From: DATLHO01 sp035539855
GTDB taxonomy: Bacteria; Bacteroidota; Ignavibacteria; OLB7
DNA length: 10,792 nt
Assembly: GCA_035539855.1 (NCBI GenBank)
Contig: DATLHO010000135.1
Span: 1-10,792 of the forward strand
Direction of reading: 5' to 3'
Shown in pieces: positions 1 through 6,254 of the stretch. The translations under genes and the position numbers were made by a program. Within the stretch, counting starts at the first letter, position 1. The number at the start of each line of letters is the position of its first letter. Below the pieces are notes generated by a model. It made no database searches. It was not told the origin of the DNA and saw only the letters and a list, made by a program, of their open reading frames with translations.

Positions 1-1517
1 CCGGCCGGTCGCTGGTCGCAGTTCCAGAGCACCTCGCCTCGCATGACGTCGGCATTGCCGTGCGCGACAAGTCGGCCGAGCAAATCGTGCACGGCGAAGC
101 GAGCCGGCATGCGTGACAGGTCGCCGCGCCACGCGATGTGCACGACGTCGTGCGCCGGGTTTGGCCAGATGGTGATCGCATCGCGGTGCGAGCCGACCGC
201 GATATCCTGGATCGCACTGACGGGCATTGAATCGCGGGGTATGTATGGGCCGCCGGCGAAAACAGTTGCGGAGCCCTGGCCATCAGAATTGCCGCACAGC
301 AGATCTCGCCAGCCATTGCCGTCGACGTCGCCGAGCGGAGTTGATATCTTCATGTACCCGGTATTCCACGCGTCGTACACTGCGTCGGGTCCGTCGGCTC
401 CTCCGGAGAAATCGTAATCAATGCCGTCGGTCCGCGCGGAATTGACCCCGAACATCTCAAAGCGGTTGGCGCTATCGTTGAGCGGACCCAGGACGAACGT
501 GTTCGTCCCGCCTCCTAGGAACCTCCGATCGGCATCGATTCGGTCGAACGCTCGTGTGCGCGGATTCTTCCCGGTCGACGAGAGGTGGAGAGAGAACCCG
601 ACGTCCTCCGCGCTCCACAGCCAGTCGGCACGTCGATCTCCATCTGCGTCGAGAAGGTGTAGGAATGGTCCGACGAGCCCAAGAGATCGATCGACCTGAC
701 GATCCAGCCGCGCCATATCGCGTCCGCCCCACCGGATGCGCGTGTCGATCCGCGTCACACACACCAGATCCGGATATTCATCGGCGTCGACGCGGCCGAT
801 GTGCAAATCGTAGTCGCTTCCATTGTGGATGGAGTCGCGGATGACGACCGAGGGCGTGTCGATCTGAAAGTCTGGCCCGCCCCGGTAGATCCAGATCTCA
901 CCACCTCTGTGCGACACTCCGTCCCGGTTCGATGCCACCGAAGCGACGATTAGCTCATCGGATCCATCGAGATCGAGGTCGGCGACCTGGAACGTACAGG
1001 CGATGAGTCGGATCCCGGGTGATCGCGAAGTCCACGTCATGCTCGGCGCATCAGCGATGCGACTGGAGTCGACGGCGAAGAAGTCGAGGTAAAAGAGCGT
1101 GCCCAGGATTGCGGTATCTCGCTCTCGAACCTGAACGAGCATTCTGCTGCCGTCACCACGGAAATCTCCATGGAACAGCGGTGCCGGAGACCACGATTGA
1201 CGTTGCCATAGCTGCCGCACAACGTGGGCAGAGTCGATCCCAAAGATCTTCCACCGCTCGGTGGATAATTCCATCACGGCGAACTCCACCCGACCGTCCT
1301 CGTTGAGATCCCAGAGTGATGCCACCGCGGCACCGGCGCCATTGCCTCGAAGCGAGAAGATGCTGCGAAGCGCGACGGCGCCGGGTCGCGCTTTGATCGA
1401 ATCGACCGTTTGGGAGCGGACCGGTGTGGCGGTTGAGCTAGCGAGCAGCAAGGCGGTGACGAGCAATCTGTGGACTGACCACCGTACTCGGCCGAGAAAA
1501 GGCGAGAGCTCCGGCAT
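1..1517 (-). CDS. Secreted FG-GAP/VCBS-like repeat protein with T9SS C-terminal sorting tail (3' end cut by window edge)
   Basis: I translated the minus strand by hand from ATG at 1517 and found it open to the left edge: 505 codons, no stop. GGAGG lies 5 nt before this ATG, which favours it over the in-frame ATG at 1565. Residues 1-35 look like a signal peptide (basic start, core LLVTALLLA, cut near VRS/Q). Five Asp-rich loops of the DxDxDG type found in FG-GAP/VCBS and other calcium-binding repeats start near residues 70, 180, 244, 290 and 397, suggesting a beta-propeller-like secreted protein. From about residue 449 a tail begins with IWPNPAHDVV, the hallmark of the Por secretion (T9SS type A) sorting domain; its last 20 or so residues lie outside the window. 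It is a paralogue of the gene at 6255-7865, sharing the five loops and a GGPYIPRD block. It uses more A/T-ending and rare codons (TTA, CTA, AGA, ATA) than its neighbours. Ligand and exact role are unknown. Confidence 0.85.
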   Translation of the reverse strand, partial: MPELSPFLGRVRWSVHRLLVTALLLASSTATPVRSQTVDSIKARPGAVALRSIFSLRGNGAGAAVASLWDLNEDGRVEFAVMELSTERWKIFGIDSAHVVRQLWQRQSWSPAPLFHGDFRGDGSRMLVQVRERDTAILGTLFYLDFFAVDSSRIADAPSMTWTSRSPGIRLIACTFQVADLDLDGSDELIVASVASNRDGVSHRGGEIWIYRGGPDFQIDTPSVVIRDSIHNGSDYDLHIGRVDADEYPDLVCVTRIDTRIRWGGRDMARLDRQVDRSLGLVGPFLHLLDADGDRRADWLWSAEDVGFSLHLSSTGKNPRTRAFDRIDADRRFLGGGTNTFVLGPLNDSANRFEMFGVNSARTDGIDYDFSGGADGPDAVYDAWNTGYMKISTPLGDVDGNGWRDLLCGNSDGQGSATVFAGGPYIPRDSMPVSAIQDIAVGSHRDAITIWPNPAHDVVHIAWRGDLSRMPARFAVHDLLGRLVAHGNADVMRGEVLWNCDQRPA

Positions 1518-1721
1518 GACGTCCTCCGACTCTGGGTGCCGAGCCGGCGTTGCGAGCGTGAGCATGGACGCGCCTTGCTCGTGATACCACGGCTCGGCGC
1601 TGCACTATCGCGGTTGAGTGAATTCGCGCGTTCCAACGAATGAGCGTCGCGTCAGCGACATCGGCGATGATCGGCGGGAATCTCTCGATTCGAAACATAC
1701 CGCCGGTGGTCGCAAGGAAAA

Positions 1722-1735
1722 CTGACGTTCGTCAG
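1722..1735. promoter_or_regulatory. Perfect 14-bp palindrome, possible operator
   Basis: CTGACG-TT-CGTCAG is a perfect inverted repeat with 6-bp arms and a 2-bp centre. The TGAC/GTCA half-sites resemble many TetR-family operators, but no regulator gene is present in the window. It lies between the divergent starts at 1517 and 2073, so it could act on either gene. A chance palindrome is possible. Confidence 0.22.
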
Positions 1736-1810
1736 GATCTCGGAGGATTTCGCACGCAGCTCTGCATTGGCTCGATCGCGCACGAAGGTAGGTCGGAATC
1801 AACGGGTCGA

Positions 1811-1915
1811 ATGAGCACGTTGTCGACTCAAGTGCTCACCGCCGGCGGTATCGTAGCCTACGTGGTGTTCATCCTGGTCATGCGGCAGCGGACGGTGATT
1901 GGCCGCGATCGGTAA
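1811..1915 (+). CDS. Possible 34-aa single-pass membrane microprotein (doubtful)
   Basis: An ATG at 1811 opens a 34-codon frame ending in TAA. The product has a short polar start, a hydrophobic stretch of about 16-17 residues (AGGIVAYVVFILVM, residues 11-24) and a basic C-terminus (RQRTVIGRDR), so it fits a small inner-membrane protein with the positive end in the cytoplasm. It contains no Cys or His, so it is not an obvious metal-sensing leader peptide. There is no well-placed Shine-Dalgarno site; the nearest purine run (AAGGTAGG) is too far upstream. The frame is open to an earlier ATG at 1640, but the added residues show no recognisable features. Hairpins follow the stop within 10 and 45 nt, as for a transcript end. 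It may equally be a chance ORF or the remnant of a larger membrane protein. Confidence 0.25.
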   Translation: MSTLSTQVLTAGGIVAYVVFILVMRQRTVIGRDR

Positions 1916-1923
1916 CGCCGCTT

Positions 1924-1940
1924 TCCAGGCCGCGCCTGGA
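1924..1940 (+). repeat. Perfect 7-bp stem, 3-nt loop hairpin
   Basis: TCCAGGC and GCCTGGA flank a CGC loop. It starts 8 nt after the stop of the 34-codon ORF and is the first of three hairpins before copA. There is no T-tract after it. Confidence 0.4.
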
Positions 1941-1957
1941 CAACCCGACCACACAGT

Positions 1958-1992
1958 AACCGCCCCAGAGGTCACTCGTCTCTGGGGCGGTT
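1958..1992 (+). terminator. Strong 13-bp hairpin, terminator-like or part of the copA leader
   Basis: Positions 1958-1970 pair perfectly with 1980-1992 across a 9-nt loop (13 pairs, mostly G-C). This is the strongest inverted repeat I noticed in the window. No U-run follows (the next bases are CGGCGTTA), so a classical intrinsic terminator is not met. It could be a U-less terminator, an RNA-processing or stability element, a dimeric protein site, or part of the copA leader. Being a near-perfect palindrome, it could work on either strand. Confidence 0.4.
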
Positions 1993-2006
1993 CGGCGTTA
2001 CCACCG

Positions 2007-2072
2007 GGCCTCACAACAATCAGCGATCAACGAGTGCCGGGCATCCCCGGCACGAGCACAAGGGAGGCCGTG
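2007..2072 (+). promoter_or_regulatory. copA ribosome-binding site with possible sequestering structure
   Basis: The copA Shine-Dalgarno site AGGGAGG is at 2061-2067, 5 nt before ATG at 2073, and decides the start. GGCCTC at 2007-2012 is perfectly complementary to GAGGCC at 2064-2069, which contains the core of that site. Enclosed between them is a perfect 8-bp hairpin (GTGCCGGG at 2034-2041 with CCCGGCAC at 2046-2053, loop CATC). If both form, the ribosome-binding site would be closed at the base of a two-helix structure. No known riboswitch or thermometer class is recognised, and the pairing may be chance in GC-rich DNA. Confidence 0.35.
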
Positions 2073-4448
2073 ATGAGCTACGCAGTCGAGACGGAGACAG
2101 AGCGCGCCGTGAGCGCGGCGAGTCAGGCGGAGCGCGCGTCGCGCGAGGCCGAGACCGCGACGATGGGAATCACCGGCATGACGTGCGCCGCGTGCGTGAT
2201 GCGTGTCGAGAAGGCGCTGCGGAGGGTGCCGGGCGTCGTCGAGGCTTCCGTCAATCTCGCGAGCGAGCGCGCCGCGGTGACGTTCGAGCCCGGCGAGGCG
2301 ACGCGCGCCGACATCGAGGCGGCGGTGCGCGATGCGGGGTACGATGTGCTCGTGGTGGAGGAGGGAGCCCGCCGGGCCGACGCCGAGCGCGAGGCTCGCG
2401 AGCACGAGCGTCGCGCGCTGCGCCGGCGGCTGATCGTCGCGACGGTTCTCACGATCCCCGTGATGATCCTGCACATGGGTCCGATGATGATCCCGTCGCT
2501 GCATCACTGGCTGATGGGGATCGTGCCGATGCAGACGACGCACGTCATCCTGTTCGCACTCGCCGGCGCGGTGCAGTTCTGGCCGGGGCTGCCGTTCTAC
2601 CGCACCGGCTGGGCCGCGGCGCGCCACGGCAGTCCGGACATGAACACGCTCGTGATGATCGGCACGTCGGCCGCGTTCGGTTACTCCGTCGTCTCGACGT
2701 TCGCGCCGGGTCTGCTTCCCGAGGGATCGGCGCACGTGTACTATGAAGCGTCGGCGACGGTCATCACGCTGATCCTCGTCGGCAAGTACATGGAGGCGGT
2801 CGCGCGCGGTCGCACGAGCGAGGCGATCAAGAAGCTCATGGGACTGCAGGCACGGACGGCGCGCGTGATCCGCAACGACGAAGCGGTCGAGCTGCCGGTC
2901 GAGCAGGTCGTCCCGGGCGACATCGTCCAGGTGCGTCCCGGAGAGAAGGTGCCGGTCGACGGCGTCGTCACGAGCGGATCGTCGTTCGTCGACGAGTCGA
3001 TGATCACCGGCGAGCCGATGCCGGCGGAGAAGGTCGAGGGGTCGGAGGTGGTCGGTGGGACGATCAACAGGACCGGCAGCTTCCGCTTCCGCGCCACGCG
3101 CGTCGGCGACGAGAGCCTGCTCGCGCAGATCATTCGAATGGTCGAGGACGCGCAGGGCTCCAAGCCCGCGATCCAGGCGCTCGCCGACAAGGTCGTCAGC
3201 GTCTTCGTGCCGATCGTACTCGGCATCGCGGCGATCACGTTCGGGGTGTGGCTGGCGTGGGGACCCGAGCCGGCGATGGCCTATGCGCTCATTAACGCGG
3301 TCGCGGTGCTGATCATCGCCTGCCCGTGCGCGATGGGCCTGGCGACGCCAACGTCGATCATGGTCGGCAGCGGCAAGGCCGCCGAGCACGGGATTCTCTT
3401 TCGCCGCGGCGATGCGCTGCAGTCACTGCAGGAGGTCGACGTCGTCGCGCTCGACAAGACCGGCACGCTCACGCTCGGCAAGCCGACGCTGACCGACCTC
3501 GTCGTCCGCGACGGGTTCGACGAGGACGAGGTGCTGCGGCTCGTCGCGTCGGTCGAGGCGCACTCGGAGCACCCGATCGCCCAGGCGATCGTCGACGCGG
3601 CACGCGATCGCGGCCTCGTGATCTCCGACGCCGACGGCTTCGAGGCGATCCCCGGATACGGCGTCGCGGCGCTCGTCGGGGAGCGCACGGTCGAGGTCGG
3701 CGCCGACCGCTACATGACTCGCCTGGGACTCGATCTCGGCGAGCTCGAAACAGAGGCGGATCGTCTCGCCGAGGAGGGCCGCACGCCGCTCTTCGTCGCG
3801 ATCGACGGCACGCTCGCCGGGGTCCTTGCGGTGGCTGATCCCATCAAGTTCACGACGCCGGCCGCGATCGAGGCGCTGCACGCGCTCGGTCTGCGCGTCG
3901 CGATGATCACCGGCGACAACCGTCGCACGGCCGACGCGATCGCGCGACGGCTGGGCATCGACGAGGTGCTTGCCGAAGTGCTCCCCGACGGCAAGGCCAG
4001 TGCCGTCGAGGGTCTGCAGCGCGCGGGTCACCGCGTGGCGTTCGTGGGCGACGGCATCAACGACGCGCCGGCGCTTGCGCGGGCAGATGTTGGGATGGCG
4101 ATCGGCACGGGGACTGACATCGCGATCGAGTCGGCCGACGTCGTGCTCATGTCCGGCGACCTCAACGGCATCGCAAGCGCGATCGCGCTGTCGAAGGCGA
4201 CGATCAGGAACATCCGTCAGAATCTCTTCTGGGCGTTCTTCTACAACGTGATCCTGATCCCGGTCGCCGCGGGTGCGCTGTACCCGGCGCTCGGCATCCG
4301 GATGTCGCCCGTGTTCGCGGCGGCCGCGATGGGACTGTCGAGTGTCTTCGTGCTGTCGAACGCGCTGCGGCTGCGACGGTTCGTGCCGCGCAGTCACGTC
4401 AATCATCCTCTTCCCGCAGCGCGGCGCGGCCAAGCCTCTCGTACGTGA
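2073..4448 (+). CDS. copA: Cu(+)-exporting P1B-type ATPase CopA
   Basis: This 791-aa inner-membrane pump uses ATP to export Cu(+) from the cytoplasm. The start at 2073 is set by AGGGAGG; the frame is open upstream, but the extra residues lack family features. Residues 1-30 are a polar leader. One heavy-metal-associated domain follows, with GMTCAAC (Cys38, Cys41). The transmembrane metal site CPC is at 417-419, with Tyr724-Asn725 and the MGLSS motif at 753-757, the set typical of Cu(+) (P1B-1) pumps rather than Zn/Cd or Co types. The actuator motif TGE is at 312-314, the phosphorylation motif DKTGT at 461-465 (Asp461), the nucleotide-domain SEHP at 498-501, TGDN at 613-616 and GDGINDAP from 659. 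All catalytic residues are present, so it appears functional. The last 17 or so codons overlap the convergent gene. No CueR, CsoR or copper chaperone gene is nearby. Silver may also be transported. Confidence 0.96.
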   Translation: MSYAVETETERAVSAASQAERASREAETATMGITGMTCAACVMRVEKALRRVPGVVEASVNLASERAAVTFEPGEATRADIEAAVRDAGYDVLVVEEGARRADAEREAREHERRALRRRLIVATVLTIPVMILHMGPMMIPSLHHWLMGIVPMQTTHVILFALAGAVQFWPGLPFYRTGWAAARHGSPDMNTLVMIGTSAAFGYSVVSTFAPGLLPEGSAHVYYEASATVITLILVGKYMEAVARGRTSEAIKKLMGLQARTARVIRNDEAVELPVEQVVPGDIVQVRPGEKVPVDGVVTSGSSFVDESMITGEPMPAEKVEGSEVVGGTINRTGSFRFRATRVGDESLLAQIIRMVEDAQGSKPAIQALADKVVSVFVPIVLGIAAITFGVWLAWGPEPAMAYALINAVAVLIIACPCAMGLATPTSIMVGSGKAAEHGILFRRGDALQSLQEVDVVALDKTGTLTLGKPTLTDLVVRDGFDEDEVLRLVASVEAHSEHPIAQAIVDAARDRGLVISDADGFEAIPGYGVAALVGERTVEVGADRYMTRLGLDLGELETEADRLAEEGRTPLFVAIDGTLAGVLAVADPIKFTTPAAIEALHALGLRVAMITGDNRRTADAIARRLGIDEVLAEVLPDGKASAVEGLQRAGHRVAFVGDGINDAPALARADVGMAIGTGTDIAIESADVVLMSGDLNGIASAIALSKATIRNIRQNLFWAFFYNVILIPVAAGALYPALGIRMSPVFAAAAMGLSSVFVLSNALRLRRFVPRSHVNHPLPAARRGQASRT

Positions 4449-6243
4449 TGTACGCTCCCGTTCTCGTCCCGGCGAACATCGGTCCGAACGGGACGACCGT
4501 AAGGGCCCGCACGACCTTGTCGCCGAAGCCGACGTTTTTCGGTGACCATTGGTCGGTAGCATCATCGTACCGGTAGACGCCGCCGCCGCCGGTGCCGGCG
4601 AGGATCGCGCCCGACGAATCGCTGACCAGCACGGTCACCCAGGGAACGCTCAGTCCGCTCGACGTGCGTCGCCACGTCCGACCATCGTCGCGCGACTCGT
4701 ATGCGCCGTGATGGCGCGTGCCGATCATCACGCGGCCGTCGGGCATCGTCGCGACCGCGAGCACGGTCGAACTGTCGGGTCCGGCAACCGACGGCTGCCA
4801 CTCGAGACCGCCGTCCGGCGAGAATCGTGTTCCCTCGTCTTCGACGGCGGCGTAGCAGCGGCCGGCCCTCGTCCTGCCGAATGCGCGCACGGCCGCCCCT
4901 CCGGTCGCCACCGTGCGCCACGTACCGCCGGCGTCGGTGGAGACGTGAATCGAGCCGAGCGCCGTTCCGGCGAGCAGACGCTGGTAGGCGCCGACGCCAA
5001 GCGCCGTGATGATCGTCGAGGGCGGGAGCGATCCGATCGGCGACCACGTGCGGCCGCCGTCGTCGCTTCGGTACGGGCCGCGAAGCGTGCCGGCGATGAC
5101 GCGCATCGAGTCGATCGCAATGAGCGCGGTGATCGATCCCGTCGGAAGTCCCGCGCTCGAGGCGACGAGTCCGTGCTTCGCGTCGAGACGCAGCACGCCG
5201 ACGCTGTCGGCGCCGAGCCACACGTCGCGGGTCGACCACGATGTCGCGGCGGTGATGCCAAGCTCCGCCGTGCGCCGGTGGATCACCTGCCAGGTGCCGC
5301 CGCTGTCGATCGATCGCAGCACGACGCCGGGACCTGTGACGACGAGCCGTCCGTCATCGCCGGAGATCGATGTCACCGACGGCGCTCCCTTCACCGACAG
5401 TGGCTGCCACGTGGCGCCGCGATCGATCGACGTGAGGAGCGCGTTCGCGCTCGTGACGAGATAGAGGCGTCCCGATGACGTCGCGATGGCGCTCGCCGCC
5501 GGCGCCGGCAGCCGCAGCGGAGGCGACCAGGTCGTGCCCTCGTCGGTCGATGTCAGCAGCGAGTCGCCACGCATCCGGTAAATGATGCCGCCGCGGGTCT
5601 CGAACAGGTGCGAATACGAGCCCTTCGTGTTCGGCGCGAGAACCGTCCACGTCTCGCCGAGATCCGTCGACCGGCCGATCGATTCCTCGGTCAGGACCAG
5701 CAGCCGTCCGGAGCGCAACGGGAGGATTCGCTCAACCGCCGGCTCGATCCACTGGTTGTCGACGACGCGCGACGTGATCGGCAGGCGCGACCACGTGGTT
5801 CCTCGATCGGTCGACATGAAGACTCCGGCGCCGACGACGTAGCACCGGCCGTCGGTCGCGATTGCGGCGTGCTGGACCGCGGGAAAGCTCATCCACACAT
5901 CGCCGCTCAGCCACCGTCGACCGTAGTCGGCGCCAACGATGAACCCGTGCACCTTGCCGCCGCCGGCCAGGATGCTGCCGCCACTGTCGGAGGCGATTCC
6001 GAACGTCGCGCCGGCGAGATCGGGGAGATCGACGAACGCCCAGGTCGCGCCTCCATCGCCGGAGCGAAACAGTCCGACGCGCTGCTCTCCAACGACGATC
6101 GAGCCGTCGGAAAGCTCGGCGGAGCCGTCGAACGCTCCACGGTACGGATCGATCTGCCGCCATGAGACGACCTGTGCATGGACAGGTGGTGGTGCGAGCG
6201 CAACGAGCGCCGCGAGCGCGAACATCAGCCGGGCGGTGTGCAT
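4399..6243 (-). CDS. Secreted Asp-box (BNR/sialidase/Ycf48-like) beta-propeller protein
   Basis: A 614-aa exported protein built almost wholly of Asp-box repeats (S-x-D-x-G-x-T-W). Ten canonical copies end at W68, W151, W199, W239, W279, W318, W400, W442, W482 and W524, with degenerate ones near 104-111 and 560-566. Such repeats fold as beta-propellers in sialidases, Ycf48-like proteins and sortilin; no sialidase catalytic set is evident, so this is probably a binding or structural protein. The signal peptide is residues 1-23 (MHTARLMFALAALVALA..., cut at VHA/Q). I chose ATG 6243 because GAGG lies 9 nt upstream; ATG 6258 is an alternative that overlaps the previous stop as ATGA but has no Shine-Dalgarno site. 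It follows the FG-GAP gene by 11 nt, so the two are probably one operon. Unlike its partner it has no T9SS tail; it ends in REEDD. Its 3' end overlaps copA by 50 bp. Confidence 0.85.
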   Translation of the reverse strand: MHTARLMFALAALVALAPPPVHAQVVSWRQIDPYRGAFDGSAELSDGSIVVGEQRVGLFRSGDGGATWAFVDLPDLAGATFGIASDSGGSILAGGGKVHGFIVGADYGRRWLSGDVWMSFPAVQHAAIATDGRCYVVGAGVFMSTDRGTTWSRLPITSRVVDNQWIEPAVERILPLRSGRLLVLTEESIGRSTDLGETWTVLAPNTKGSYSHLFETRGGIIYRMRGDSLLTSTDEGTTWSPPLRLPAPAASAIATSSGRLYLVTSANALLTSIDRGATWQPLSVKGAPSVTSISGDDGRLVVTGPGVVLRSIDSGGTWQVIHRRTAELGITAATSWSTRDVWLGADSVGVLRLDAKHGLVASSAGLPTGSITALIAIDSMRVIAGTLRGPYRSDDGGRTWSPIGSLPPSTIITALGVGAYQRLLAGTALGSIHVSTDAGGTWRTVATGGAAVRAFGRTRAGRCYAAVEDEGTRFSPDGGLEWQPSVAGPDSSTVLAVATMPDGRVMIGTRHHGAYESRDDGRTWRRTSSGLSVPWVTVLVSDSSGAILAGTGGGGVYRYDDATDQWSPKNVGFGDKVVRALTVVPFGPMFAGTRTGAYITYERLGRAALREEDD

Positions 6244-6254
6244 GGTGGCGTGCC

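Larger units (their letters stand above)
1518..2072. other. Gene-poor divergent region between the FG-GAP gene and copA
   Basis: This 555-nt stretch separates two divergent genes and must hold the promoters of both. I see no convincing sigma-70 -35/-10 pair, and none of the dyads typical of CueR or CsoR sites. It holds a 14-bp palindrome at 1722-1735, a 34-codon ORF at 1811-1915, and three perfect hairpins between 1924 and 2053. ORFs on the minus strand here show no recognisable product. G+C is lower (about 60% in a hand-counted 60-nt sample at 1621-1680) than in copA. Confidence 0.6.

Noticed and set aside
1..1517. Left FG-GAP gene as a broken pseudogene, since only short complete ORFs appear there
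   Set aside because: Full translation from 1517 is uninterrupted to the edge; it only lacks a stop because the window ends.
1640..1915. Longer 91-codon version of the small membrane ORF
   Set aside because: The first 57 residues show no recognisable features and have no ribosome-binding site; only the part from 1811 has any protein-like feature.
1998..3389. 463-codon minus-strand ORF opposite copA
   Set aside because: Product is rich in Arg, His and Asp without any recognisable fold; it is the antisense shadow of a well-supported copA in GC-rich DNA.
3423..4565. 380-codon minus-strand ORF opposite the copA 3' half
   Set aside because: Low-complexity Arg/Asp/Glu-rich product, and it spans both copA and the next gene; antisense shadow.
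4549..5478. 309-codon plus-strand ORF opposite the Asp-box gene
   Set aside because: Arg-rich product without motifs; the minus strand has ten regularly spaced Asp-boxes.
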